Source: Planctomycetota bacterium
Lineage (GTDB): Bacteria > Planctomycetota > JAPUJT01
Assembly (NCBI GenBank): GCA_027296055.1
Contig: JAPUJT010000084.1
Location: forward strand, 1 to 61,359
Length of the DNA stretch: 61,359 nucleotides
Direction: 5' to 3'
Below, one piece after another: positions 15,013 through 23,831 of this stretch. The position numbers and the translations under genes are program-made. The stretch's first letter is position 1. Each line of letters starts with the position of its first letter. The notes under the pieces are model-generated. The model did not search any database. It saw only the letters and a list, made by a program, of their open reading frames with translations, and was not told the origin of the DNA.

Positions 15013-18000
15013 ATGATCATGGGGCGCGCATCGAGCAAGGAGAAGGACGCTTCAGCCAGGACACGGCCGGAGTCCCATCCGCTCGAGGGCCTGCGCCGCC
15101 TGGACCCGGAGACCCAGGCCTTCATCGATTTCGAGTCCGACCGGCAGATCCGCAAGATAATTCTGATCGCATCGGAGAGCATCTGTCCTCCGGCCGTCCG
15201 CGAGGCCCTCGCCTCCGAATTCACGAACATTTACGCCGAAGGTTACCCCTCGACGCGGATGCGCCGCCACGAGCGGGACGAGGTGATGGACGTCTCTCGA
15301 CACCTCTCCTTCTTCAGGCGATATTCGGATCGGCGATACTACAAGGGGGCCGAATACGCCAACTTCGTGGAGTCCCTGACCGTCCGAAGGTTGGCCGACC
15401 TGTTCGCAACAAAAAATATCCCGGCGGAAGAGATCTACGCTAACGTCCAGCCCCTCTCCGGGGCCGCCGCAAACAACGCCGTCTACGACGCCTTCGTGGA
15501 GCCCGGCGGCGTCGTGATGGGGATGTCGCTAACTCATGGCGGACATCTGACTCACGGCAGCCCCTACAATCGCTCGGGCAAGCACTTCCAGATCGTGCCC
15601 TACCGGGCAGACCCGAAGACGGGCGATGTGGATTTCGACGAGCTGCGGAAGAAGGCCCTGGAGGTTCGGCCCCGCATGATCATCGCCGGCTACAGCGCTT
15701 ACCCGTGGGATATCGACTGGAAGTCATTCCGGGAGGTCTGCGACGCCGTTCCGGGCGGCGCGATCCTGCTGGCGGATATCGCCCACACCGCCGGCCTCGT
15801 GGCGGGCGGCGTCTGCGCCAACCCGTTGCCGTACGCGGATGTGGTGACCTTCACCACGCACAAGACGATGTGCGGGCCTCGAGGGGCGGTGATACTCACC
15901 AAGGTCCCGGACCATGCGAGACGTGTGGACGTCGCCGTCTTCCCCGGCGAACAGGGTGGGCCCCACATCAACAACATCGCCGCCAAGGCGGTCTGCTTCC
16001 GGATCGCGCAGACGGAAGGCTTCCGGACGCTCCAGCAGAGGATCGCCGAAAATGCCCGGACTCTCTGCAAGGCCTTCCAGGATCGAGGATACAAGATCGC
16101 TTACGGGGGGACGAACACGCACCTCTTCCTGATCGAGCTGAGCGAGCTGAAGACGAAGGGGGAGGTGGGCCTGAACTCCGAGATCGCCGCTCGCTGTCTG
16201 GACATCGCGGGCATCACGTGCAACAAGAACGCACTGCCGGGTGACCGGAGCGCTCTGAACCCGAGCGGACTTCGGTTCGGGACGACGTTTGTCTCGCAGC
16301 GCGGGATGGGCCCGACGGAGATGGAGAAGATTGCGGAGCTGGTCGATCGGGTCCTCAAGAACAGCCATTCGTTCACCGTGATCGGCAACCGGGGACCCCT
16401 GGGACGGGCGAAGGTCCCCTTCGGTGTCATCGACGAGGTGGCTCGCGAGGCGGAGGAGTTGCAAGCGGCGTTCGTGCAGGAATCGGAGATGCCAGTCCTT
16501 GGATATCCCCACTTTCCCTATCGAGACCGTCCGGCGGAGGCCAGTGGATCGACCAAGACGCCCGGCCCGGAAGAGGAAGACAGGGCGGTGCGGGAGCGGG
16601 CAGTCATCTGCGATCTGACGGGGCGGGGGATCCTGCAGGTCTCCGGCGAGCGGGCCCAGGCCTTTCTGCAGGGACTCCTCACCTGCGATCTGTCGGGAAT
16701 CGAGGTCGGCGGGGCCTGCCGGGGGTTCTTGCTCGACGCCGAGGGTAGGGAGATGGCCGACGTCTCCGTCGTCCACACCGAGCGGAACGAGATGGGCCGG
16801 TCAAACTACCTGATCACACTGCACAACGGAGAGGTGGAGGAGATCAAGAGGTGGCTCCGCGCCCATTCGGACGGATACGTCCTCTTCGAACCCTCGGAGA
16901 TCTACGCCAAGATCGAGGGACCCGTGGTCATCGCCGATGCCCGTACCGGCCCCTCGCCCCTCGTGCGGTTGGGTCTGTTCGGCTCCAAGGCAGCCGATGC
17001 CGCCTCGGCCGTGGATCCGACTCTCCGTGATCTGCCGCCCCTGTCGCTCCGGAAGGTGAAGGGCAGCGAGGCGGAAGGAGTCGTTCTTCGGGATGGCCCG
17101 ACCGGGATCGATGGCTTCGAGTTTCTCGTTCCGGCAGGGGCCGAGGAGGATTTCCGAAGCCTTCTCCTGGCCAACGGCGGACTCCTGCCCGCCGCGAGTG
17201 ATGTGGTGGATCGGCTCTCGACATCGAAGGTTGGCGCAGCGGGGGATCGACGCACGGGGGAATCCATCTACCGGGCAGACGGCGAGAGTCGCATCTCCCT
17301 GTCGAAGCCTTACTTCATCGGGCAGACACGACTCCTCGATTCGCTGAAGCCGGAGTCGAGCAAGAAGGAATTCTCCTACGCCGAGACCGAAGGACCTCTG
17401 AAGAGAACCGCTCTCTACAAGAATCACCTCGAGCTGACCAAGCCGCGCTACATGATCCCCTTCGCCGGGTGGGAGATGCCGGTCCAGTACACGTCGATCC
17501 TGGAGGAGCACCGGGCGGTACGTGAGGGGGCGGGGCTGTTCGACGTGGCCCACATGGGCGTCCTCGAGGTATCGGGTGAGGGAGCCACCGCCTTTCTCAA
17601 CGTGGTCACCACCAACTATCTGACGCCCCTCCGGACGGGCCATTGCCAGTACAACTACGTTCTCGATCCCTACGGCACCGTGATGGACGACATCATCGCC
17701 TACCGACTCGAGCTGGAGCGGTACATGATCATCGTCAACGCTGCCAACCAGGAGAAGATCAAGGCCTGGTTCGACGCGGTGAACTCGAGGGAATTCCTGA
17801 TCGATCCGGACTATCCGATCCGCGAGGTGGGGCGCCCCGTCCGCATACGAGATCTGAAAGATCCCGCCAGCGGATCGGACAGGCGAGTCGACATGGCCCT
17901 GCAGGGTCCGAAATCGCTCGAAGTCCTACTACGGATCTCGGACAGCGCGGAGGACCGAACCTGTCTTCACTGCCTCCATCGGTCGCAGTTCGGCACCGTT

Positions 18001-18633
18001 CGGCTCGCCGGCGTGGAAGCGATCGTGTCGAGGAGCGGATACACGGGTGAGCCGTTCGGCTACGAGATCTATGCCTTCCCGCCAGATACGCCCGACATCT
18101 GGTCGGCGATCCTCGAGGCGGGGAAGAACCTGGGAGTCAAACCGGCGGGCCTGGGGGCGCGCGATTCGACCCGCACGCAGGCGGGTTTTCCGCTGTACGG
18201 GCATGAGCTGTCCGGAGAGCACGACATCACTCCGCTGGAGGCCGGCTACGGTGCCTTCGTGAAGCGTCACAAGCCGTTCTTCTGCGGAAAGGCGGCGATT
18301 CTCCGACGAGAGGCCGGGCGGACGATGCAGGTCGTTCGATTCCGGGTGGAGTCCACGGGTGGCAGGATGGTGAAGCCGGAGTCGCCCGTGGTGGATTCGG
18401 CCGGCCGGGCGATCGGGTACGTCACCTCCTGCGCCAAGGTGGGGAAGGATCAGGTCGGTCTCGCCTGGGTGCAGAAGGCGTTCAAGAGCCCGGGCACGAA
18501 GATGGGCGTCTTCGCCCTTCCACGGGCGGAGAAGATCCCTGAAGGCAAGTCGATCCTCGACCTCTCCGTCGGCGACCGGGTGACACTTCACGATGAGGCG
18601 GTGGTCATCTCGAGATTCTGGAAACCGGGCTAG
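15013..18633 (+). CDS. Serine hydroxymethyltransferase fused to two GcvT-type folate domains
   Basis: About 1,206 residues; ATG at 15013 or 15019 (AGG six bases before the latter). Residues ~20-480 are SHMT: LIASESICPPAVREAL, NVQPLSGAAANNAVY, LADIAHTAGLVAGG and the PLP lysine in TTHKTMCGPRGA (K284). Residues ~520-780 are a divergent GcvT/YgfZ-like domain ending in LSKPYFIGQTRL. Residues ~796-1206 are a fuller aminomethyltransferase: PRYMIPFAGWEMPVQY, GLFDVAHMG, GTVMDDIIAYRL with the conserved Asp, and KPFFCGKAAIL. SHMT converts serine to glycine and methylene-THF; GcvT makes methylene-THF from aminomethyl-lipoyl-GcvH. Both use tetrahydrofolate, so the fusion may coordinate one-carbon flow. 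No gcvH or gcvP is nearby. Confidence 0.9.
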   Translation: MIMGRASSKEKDASARTRPESHPLEGLRRLDPETQAFIDFESDRQIRKIILIASESICPPAVREALASEFTNIYAEGYPSTRMRRHERDEVMDVSRHLSFFRRYSDRRYYKGAEYANFVESLTVRRLADLFATKNIPAEEIYANVQPLSGAAANNAVYDAFVEPGGVVMGMSLTHGGHLTHGSPYNRSGKHFQIVPYRADPKTGDVDFDELRKKALEVRPRMIIAGYSAYPWDIDWKSFREVCDAVPGGAILLADIAHTAGLVAGGVCANPLPYADVVTFTTHKTMCGPRGAVILTKVPDHARRVDVAVFPGEQGGPHINNIAAKAVCFRIAQTEGFRTLQQRIAENARTLCKAFQDRGYKIAYGGTNTHLFLIELSELKTKGEVGLNSEIAARCLDIAGITCNKNALPGDRSALNPSGLRFGTTFVSQRGMGPTEMEKIAELVDRVLKNSHSFTVIGNRGPLGRAKVPFGVIDEVAREAEELQAAFVQESEMPVLGYPHFPYRDRPAEASGSTKTPGPEEEDRAVRERAVICDLTGRGILQVSGERAQAFLQGLLTCDLSGIEVGGACRGFLLDAEGREMADVSVVHTERNEMGRSNYLITLHNGEVEEIKRWLRAHSDGYVLFEPSEIYAKIEGPVVIADARTGPSPLVRLGLFGSKAADAASAVDPTLRDLPPLSLRKVKGSEAEGVVLRDGPTGIDGFEFLVPAGAEEDFRSLLLANGGLLPAASDVVDRLSTSKVGAAGDRRTGESIYRADGESRISLSKPYFIGQTRLLDSLKPESSKKEFSYAETEGPLKRTALYKNHLELTKPRYMIPFAGWEMPVQYTSILEEHRAVREGAGLFDVAHMGVLEVSGEGATAFLNVVTTNYLTPLRTGHCQYNYVLDPYGTVMDDIIAYRLELERYMIIVNAANQEKIKAWFDAVNSREFLIDPDYPIREVGRPVRIRDLKDPASGSDRRVDMALQGPKSLEVLLRISDSAEDRTCLHCLHRSQFGTVRLAGVEAIVSRSGYTGEPFGYEIYAFPPDTPDIWSAILEAGKNLGVKPAGLGARDSTRTQAGFPLYGHELSGEHDITPLEAGYGAFVKRHKPFFCGKAAILRREAGRTMQVVRFRVESTGGRMVKPESPVVDSAGRAIGYVTSCAKVGKDQVGLAWVQKAFKSPGTKMGVFALPRAEKIPEGKSILDLSVGDRVTLHDEAVVISRFWKPG

Positions 18634-18638
18634 AAACC

Positions 18639-19949
18639 ATGGAAGTCAGAGCGTTCCGAGGATGGAGATATGATCCGGAGGCTGGGGATCCGGCCAAGGC
18701 GATCTCGCCACCGTACGACGTGATCGATGATGCCTCTCGCCGGCGTCTCTGCGAGCAGTCTCGCCACAACATCGTCCAGGTCATCCGTCCCGAGCCCGGG
18801 TCTTCGGAAACGGATCGAGACAATCGTTACACGCGGGCGGCAGAGCTTTTCCGGGGCTGGCGGCAGGAAGGGGTCCTGAAGCAGGACGATGAGCCGACCA
18901 TTTACGTGTACGGGCAGACCTTCGACGTAGCCGGCGTGATGCGGACCCGTCTTGGCATGATCGCCCTGGCTCGCCTGGAAGAGTTCGGGACCGGCGTGCG
19001 AGCGCACGAGAAGACGATGGGAGGTCCCAAGGAGGACCGGCTTCGTCTGACGAGGGCCACACGATCCCAGTTCGGCCAGATCTTCGTCCTCTACACGGAT
19101 CCGGAGGGAGAGATCGACGCCATCCTCGAGGAGGCGTCCCGGACGTCTTCCCTCCTGGAGTCGACCGGAGACGACGGGATACGACACACCCTCTGGGCGA
19201 TCACGGAACCGGCCAAGGTCGCCAGGATAGAGAAGGCGATGGAACCCCGACATCTCCTGATCGCCGATGGTCACCATCGCTACGAGACAGCCCTGGCCTA
19301 CGCCAGCGAGAACAAGGATCTGGAGGCGGCGCAGTACCAGATGATGACCTTCGTCAACACGAAGAGCGAAGGTCTCGTGATCCTCCCGACGCACCGGCTG
19401 GTCAAAGGTGTCGATGGGTTCAGGTCCGACGAGCTTCTGTTCGGTCTCGCGGACGAATTCGACGTGGAGACATTCAACGATCCGGGGTCCAGCCCTGAAG
19501 GCCCGCGGGAGCGGCTCTTCAAGCGCCTTGCCGCCGCGGAGGCAAAGGGTGAGCACACGATCGGGATGTATTTCGGCAGGGGGATCTACCATGCGGCCAC
19601 CCTTCGGAGGGAGGAGGCGCTGGACGCGCTTGGTGGGGATCATTCGGCCGATTGGAAACGCCTGGACGTATCGATCCTCCACGCGCTCATCCTCGGAAGC
19701 CATCTGCGAATTGATGAGGCAGCCTTGGACAAGGGCAACCGACTGGAATACATCAAGGGATTGGGAGACGGGGTCGAGCAGGCGGTGCGAGAGGTTGACG
19801 AGGGGGAGGGCCAGGGCGTCTTCTTCTTGAACCCCCCGCGGATGGATGAGGTGGAGGCGGTTGCGGGCAAGGGGGAGCGGATGCCACGGAAATCCACTTT
19901 CTTCTATCCGAAGGTATTCTCCGGACTGGTCATCAACGTGCTGGAGTGA
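18639..19949 (+). CDS. DUF1015 family protein
   Basis: 436 residues, the usual DUF1015 length. Recognisable landmarks are the start VRAFRGWRYDP, the segment AISPPYDVID, ARLEEFGTGVRAHEKTM, and the strongly conserved LIADGHHRYETALAYA. The His, Glu and Asp residues in the last motif suggest an enzymatic or metal site. The biochemical role of the family is not established as far as I know. It sits five bases after the SHMT-GcvT gene and just before SerA- and SerC-type genes. A role in serine or phosphoserine metabolism is therefore a reasonable inference, especially as no SerB phosphatase is seen here. Confidence 0.85.
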   Translation: MEVRAFRGWRYDPEAGDPAKAISPPYDVIDDASRRRLCEQSRHNIVQVIRPEPGSSETDRDNRYTRAAELFRGWRQEGVLKQDDEPTIYVYGQTFDVAGVMRTRLGMIALARLEEFGTGVRAHEKTMGGPKEDRLRLTRATRSQFGQIFVLYTDPEGEIDAILEEASRTSSLLESTGDDGIRHTLWAITEPAKVARIEKAMEPRHLLIADGHHRYETALAYASENKDLEAAQYQMMTFVNTKSEGLVILPTHRLVKGVDGFRSDELLFGLADEFDVETFNDPGSSPEGPRERLFKRLAAAEAKGEHTIGMYFGRGIYHAATLRREEALDALGGDHSADWKRLDVSILHALILGSHLRIDEAALDKGNRLEYIKGLGDGVEQAVREVDEGEGQGVFFLNPPRMDEVEAVAGKGERMPRKSTFFYPKVFSGLVINVLE

Positions 19950-19960
19950 GCGAGGCCTCG

Positions 19961-20842
19961 ATGAAGATTCTGATTTCCGACGCTTTCGATGCTGCTTTTC
20001 CCGCCAAGCTGCAGAAGTTCGGCGATGTCACCGATGACAAGTCGAGGCTGCCCGATTGCGACGTCGTCCTCGTCCGGGCCAAGACGAAGTGCACACGCGA
20101 CTACATCGACGGAGCCAGGAGCCTGAAGCTGATCATCCGGGGGGGCGTCGGCATAGACAACATCGATACGGATCACGCGAAAGAGAGGGGGATTCTCGTC
20201 CGGAATACTCCCACCGCGTCGAGCGTCGCCGTCGCCGAACTGACGATGGCCCTGATGCTCGCCGTCCCCAACCATTTGATCCGCGGGCACGAGAGCATGC
20301 GTCAGGGGAAGTGGCTCAAGAAGGAGCTGAAGCGGACGGAGTTGATGGGGAAGGTCCTGGGCTTGATAGGGATGGGGAACATCGCTGCCGAGGTGGCGAA
20401 GAGGGCTCGCGCCTTCGGGATGGAGTGTATCGCGTACCGCAAGACCGGGAAGCCATCGGAGCATGCCGAGGTTTTCGCCGATCTCGACGATCTCCTCGGT
20501 CGGAGCGACTATGTCTCCCTCCATACGCCCTTGACCGACGAGACGAGAGAGTTGATCCACAAGGGGACGATCGCGAAGATGAAGGATGGCGCCGTCCTGA
20601 TAAACACGGCGCGGGGCGCCTGCGTGGTGGAGGCGGACGTCGCCGAGGCCCTGAAGAGCGGGAAGCTCGGGGGCTACGGCAACGACGTCTGGGCGTCGGA
20701 CCCACCGGGAGAATCGCCCCTCATCGACGCGCCCAACGTGGTCCTGATTCCCCACCTCGGGGCGTCGTCGAAGGAGAACCTGCTACGCGTCGGTGATTGC
20801 ATCGTGGAGCTCCTGGAGCAATACCAGGCCGGAACACTCTGA
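19961..20842 (+). CDS. serA: D-3-phosphoglycerate dehydrogenase-like protein without regulatory domain
   Basis: 293 residues from the ATG at 19961 (GAGCGAGG before it); a GTG at 19946 overlapping the previous stop is the alternative. It is a D-isomer-specific 2-hydroxyacid dehydrogenase: GGVGIDNIDTDHAKERGI, the Rossmann loop GLIGMGNIAAEVA, catalytic Arg in INTARGACVVE and His in IPHLGASS. The usual catalytic Glu before the His appears as Asp (NDVWASDPPGE). The end of beta-2 reads AYRKTGKP, lacking the Asp that selects NAD, so NADP use is possible. It has no C-terminal ACT domain, so feedback by serine is not expected. Context (SHMT before, SerC after) supports the first step of serine synthesis. 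Confidence 0.82.
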   Translation: MKILISDAFDAAFPAKLQKFGDVTDDKSRLPDCDVVLVRAKTKCTRDYIDGARSLKLIIRGGVGIDNIDTDHAKERGILVRNTPTASSVAVAELTMALMLAVPNHLIRGHESMRQGKWLKKELKRTELMGKVLGLIGMGNIAAEVAKRARAFGMECIAYRKTGKPSEHAEVFADLDDLLGRSDYVSLHTPLTDETRELIHKGTIAKMKDGAVLINTARGACVVEADVAEALKSGKLGGYGNDVWASDPPGESPLIDAPNVVLIPHLGASSKENLLRVGDCIVELLEQYQAGTL

Positions 20843-20893
20843 TCGTCTCTACGTGACATCCGCTCCCCGTGTCTTGACGGAGGAAGTTCGGCA

Positions 20894-21982
20894 ATGAAGC
20901 GAAGGAAACACAATTTCGGCGCGGGACCGGGGGCCTTGCCCCTCGAGGTTCTGGAGAAGGCCCGCGACGAGATCCCCCTCTTCGGCGAGACGGGGATGTC
21001 GGTGATGGAGCTGAGCCATCGAGGAGGAGATTACGCGGCGATCCACGAGAAGACGACGGCGTTGCTCGTGGAGTTGCTCGGGATCCCGTCCAGCCACAAG
21101 GTCATCTACCTGCAGGGAGGCGCGAGCCTCCAGTTTGCCATGGTGCCGATGAACTTCCGGAAGGAAGGGGAGTCGGCCGATTACGTGGTGACCGGTACCT
21201 GGTCGAAGAAGGCGGTCAAGGAGGGACAGGTTGCGGGCAAGGTCCACGTGGCCGCGTCGAGCGAGGGGGAGAAGTTCACCCGGATCCCAGAGGAGTCCAC
21301 CTGGGACAAGGATCCGAACGCCGCATATCTGCACATCACTTCGAACAACACGATCACGGGCACGCAATTCTCCAGCTTCCCCGAGACGGGTAACGTTCCG
21401 CTGGTGGCGGACATGTCATCCGACATACTCAGCAAGCGCATCGACGTCTCGAAGTTCGGCCTGATCTACGCCGGCGCACAGAAGAACCTGGGCCCGGCGG
21501 GAGTAACGGTGGTGATCGTGCGGGAAGACCTCCTCGAGCGAGCCGGTCCCGAGGTGCCGATCATCCTCTCGTACAAGACCCACGCGAAGAACGACTCCCT
21601 CTACAACACGCCCCCCACGTTCACGATCCATATGGTGGGTCTGGTCCTCGACTGGGTGAAGGGTCTCGGAGGGCTCGAGGGGATGGAGAAGAGGAATCAG
21701 GAAAAGGCCGACCTGCTCTACGGAGCGATCGACAAGAATCCCGACTTCTTCCGGAGCACGGTGGGAGGGTCGAGCCGATCTCGCATGAACATCACGTATC
21801 GACTCCCCAGCGAAGATCTGGAGAAGCGGTTCATCGAGGAAGGGTCGAAGGTCGGGTTCGTCGGCCTCAAGGGCCACCGGTTCGTCGGCGGAATCCGTAT
21901 CTCCGCTTACAACGCCACCGGCCCGGATTCGATACGCGCCTTCGTCCGGTTCATGGAGGAGTTTGCCTCCAAGAACGAATGA
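20894..21982 (+). CDS. serC: Phosphoserine aminotransferase SerC
   Basis: 362 residues, normal length. It converts 3-phosphohydroxypyruvate and glutamate to phosphoserine, using PLP. Family marks are HNFGAGPGALPLEVLEKA at the start, ELSHRGGDYAAIHEKT, IYLQGGASLQFAMVPMN, LVADMSSDILSKRIDVS and the PLP lysine in YAGAQKNLGPAG (K197). The C-terminal GLKGHRFVGGIRISAYNA carries substrate-binding His and Arg residues. It is the last gene of the serine/glycine operon and converges, three bases apart, with the biotin-carrier gene. Confidence 0.96.
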   Translation: MKRRKHNFGAGPGALPLEVLEKARDEIPLFGETGMSVMELSHRGGDYAAIHEKTTALLVELLGIPSSHKVIYLQGGASLQFAMVPMNFRKEGESADYVVTGTWSKKAVKEGQVAGKVHVAASSEGEKFTRIPEESTWDKDPNAAYLHITSNNTITGTQFSSFPETGNVPLVADMSSDILSKRIDVSKFGLIYAGAQKNLGPAGVTVVIVREDLLERAGPEVPIILSYKTHAKNDSLYNTPPTFTIHMVGLVLDWVKGLGGLEGMEKRNQEKADLLYGAIDKNPDFFRSTVGGSSRSRMNITYRLPSEDLEKRFIEEGSKVGFVGLKGHRFVGGIRISAYNATGPDSIRAFVRFMEEFASKNE

Positions 21983-21985
21983 CGC

Positions 21986-22516
21986 TCATTCCGACAGCGT
22001 GACGAGAAGATCACCCGCGTCGACAGATTGGCCTTCCTCCACGTGGATCGTCCCCACCACTCCCTCACGGTGTGACCGGACCTCGTTCTCCATCTTCATC
22101 GCCTCGAGGACGAGGAGAGCGGCGCCGGGCTTCACGAACTCTCCCGGCTGGACGAGCAGGCGGGTCACGATGCCCGGCATGAGACTGCGAACTTCTTTCT
22201 CCTCACCCCTCGGGCGGCTCGCCGGGCCTGCTGCGCCGGCGCTCTCGACCACGGCGGGGTAGGACCGTCCGTTCAACCGGACGGTCAGTCCACGGCCATC
22301 CTTCTCCGCAGTGACGAAGTGGGACTGCTCCCCGACGATCAGGGAGTAGGCGCCCGGGCCAACTTCGCGGAGATCGACAGGGACCGATTCACCGTTCTGG
22401 CTGACGCGGATCGAGTCCCGGGATCCACTGATCGAGAAGACGAATTCGTCTTCTCCTATCTGCACCTTGTAGTCCAATGTCAAATACGGCCCTTCCGGAT
22501 GGATTTGAGATACCAT
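21986..22516 (-). CDS. Biotin carboxyl carrier subunit of the acyl-CoA carboxylase
   Basis: Up to 176 residues. The C-terminal ~75 residues are a biotinyl domain: SLMPGIVTRLLVQPGEFVKPG, then the biotin attachment site EAMKMEN (K141 from the ATG at 22516) and the VEEGQSVDAGDLL hairpin. The N-terminal half (YLTLDYKVQIGEDEFVFSIS) resembles the beta-sheet region found before biotinyl domains in acyl-CoA carboxylases. The ATG at 22516 overlaps the upstream gene by 37 bases. A TTG at 22483, overlapping the upstream stop as TTGA and preceded by GGAAGGG, may be the true start. It carries carboxybiotin between the biotin carboxylase (23832) and carboxyltransferase (25346). Confidence 0.88.
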   Translation of the reverse strand: MVSQIHPEGPYLTLDYKVQIGEDEFVFSISGSRDSIRVSQNGESVPVDLREVGPGAYSLIVGEQSHFVTAEKDGRGLTVRLNGRSYPAVVESAGAAGPASRPRGEEKEVRSLMPGIVTRLLVQPGEFVKPGAALLVLEAMKMENEVRSHREGVVGTIHVEEGQSVDAGDLLVTLSE

Positions 22517-23232
22517 TCGTCGCCGCTGAAGATCCAGATCGAGTATTCGAAGAACTCGCGCGCCACCTTGCCGTTCCTCATCTCGCGCACCCGCACTTTC
22601 GACTCGTATCCGGTCTTCAGTATCTTGAACTGGGAGAAGGGGCTGACGAGATCCTTGTAGCTACAGCGTTCGCGCACGAATCGGAAGAACTTGTCGTAGT
22701 CCACCCCCAGGTCGTTCGAGATCTCGGTGAACCCGTACTTCACCTCGGCTTTCGGATGTTTGTTGTAGATCGCCACGGCCTTCAAGAAGCCGGTCACATA
22801 GAGATCGCCCACCCCCAGAGTACCCTCCAGATCCTCCTTGTATTCGGGGCTCCGCAGTTCCCAGAAGACGACGCGCAGGTCCTTCTCCTCGAACCCGGTG
22901 AAGCAGGAGCGACGCTTGCAGTCGTATCGGCCGTTGGTTTTGCACTTCCCGCAGTTCTTCGTCTTGTCCCAGTCGACCTTGTTAATGTTCGGGTAATACC
23001 TGTAGATCTTGCCCTGCCCCTTGCACTTGCCGCAGACGCGGTACGCCTTCCCTTTGCACGAGGAGCACCGCACCTTCCTGCGGGTCGAGTAGAACTTCTT
23101 GATTCTCTTCTCGAGTTTCTTGATCTCGGCCGGGGTGAGATCGCTCTCCGGCGGGATCGGCTTCTCCTGCATCGCGAACAGGCTCGAAAGCCCCGCGGGG
23201 AAGAAGACGAAGACTAGCAGAAGAAAACGCAT
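22480..23232 (-). CDS. Exported protein with DnaJ-type CxxCxGxG zinc-finger repeats
   Basis: 250 residues. A signal peptide (MRFLLLVFVFFPAGLSSLFA) is followed by a basic helix. Then come cysteine pairs in the DnaJ zinc-finger style: CSSCKGKAYRVCGKCKGQG, then CGKCKTNGRYDCKRRSC. The C-terminal half (~residues 110-250) is a mixed alpha/beta region I do not recognise, ending in FSGDEWYLKSIRKGRI. There is no J domain, so it is not a DnaJ. It lies inside the propionyl-CoA operon between the isochorismatase-like and biotin-carrier genes. A second exported protein with the same kind of repeats is at 35598-36686. Confidence 0.65.
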   Translation of the reverse strand: MRFLLLVFVFFPAGLSSLFAMQEKPIPPESDLTPAEIKKLEKRIKKFYSTRRKVRCSSCKGKAYRVCGKCKGQGKIYRYYPNINKVDWDKTKNCGKCKTNGRYDCKRRSCFTGFEEKDLRVVFWELRSPEYKEDLEGTLGVGDLYVTGFLKAVAIYNKHPKAEVKYGFTEISNDLGVDYDKFFRFVRERCSYKDLVSPFSQFKILKTGYESKVRVREMRNGKVAREFFEYSIWIFSGDEWYLKSIRKGRI

Positions 23233-23272
23233 GACGGGATAAGACGGAGTATATCAGAATCGGGGGCCGCAG

Positions 23273-23830
23273 TCATTCCTTCAAGAGGGGGAGGAGCCTC
23301 TTGAACTCATCGGTGCCGGAGGAGCCGAGGAGCTCGTATATGATCAGTTCGGTCGAGGAAAGCGTGACACCCTCCCGCCGCATCCTGTCCACGGCCACCT
23401 CGAGGTCGAATTTGCCGCGCGAGGTGATCGCATCGCCAGCCACGTGGACCTGTTTTCCCGATGTGGTCAGGTCCCGCCCCGTCTGGTAGACACAGATGTG
23501 GGCCTCGATCCCACAGATGATGACGGTGTCTCGACCTGTCGCTCGCAGCCGATCCTCGAACTCCGGCTCCCCCAGACTGGAGAAACTTCTCTTCGGGATC
23601 GGCTGGAACTCTCCGAGGGCCGCCGCGATCCCTTCGGAAGTTCCACCGAGCCCTTCGGGATACTGTTCCGTCACGAGGATCGGCAGGCCGAGTGCATTCG
23701 CCGCCTTGATCAGCTTGACCGCGTTCTTCTCCACGTCTTGCCGCTCCAGGCACCTCCGGAAGATCGTCTCTTGCATGTCGATCACCAGCAGCACCGACCG
23801 GGGGATGGTGATCCTGTTCGTAGCTTTCAA
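23273..23830 (-). CDS. Isochorismatase-like cysteine hydrolase
   Basis: 185 residues from a TTG start one base beyond the biotin carboxylase gene. The family triad is visible: Asp in LLVIDMQ, Lys in PIPKRSFS and Cys in IICGIEAHICVYQT, with the cis-peptide loop before the Cys. Members include nicotinamidases, isochorismatases and N-carbamoyl hydrolases. This one matches the YcaC/isochorismatase-domain group more than PncA by its GIEAHICV motif, but the substrate is not predictable. It is embedded in the propionyl-CoA carboxylase operon with no obvious metabolic link. Confidence 0.85.
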   Translation of the reverse strand: MKATNRITIPRSVLLVIDMQETIFRRCLERQDVEKNAVKLIKAANALGLPILVTEQYPEGLGGTSEGIAAALGEFQPIPKRSFSSLGEPEFEDRLRATGRDTVIICGIEAHICVYQTGRDLTTSGKQVHVAGDAITSRGKFDLEVAVDRMRREGVTLSSTELIIYELLGSSGTDEFKRLLPLLKE

Positions 23831-23831
23831 G

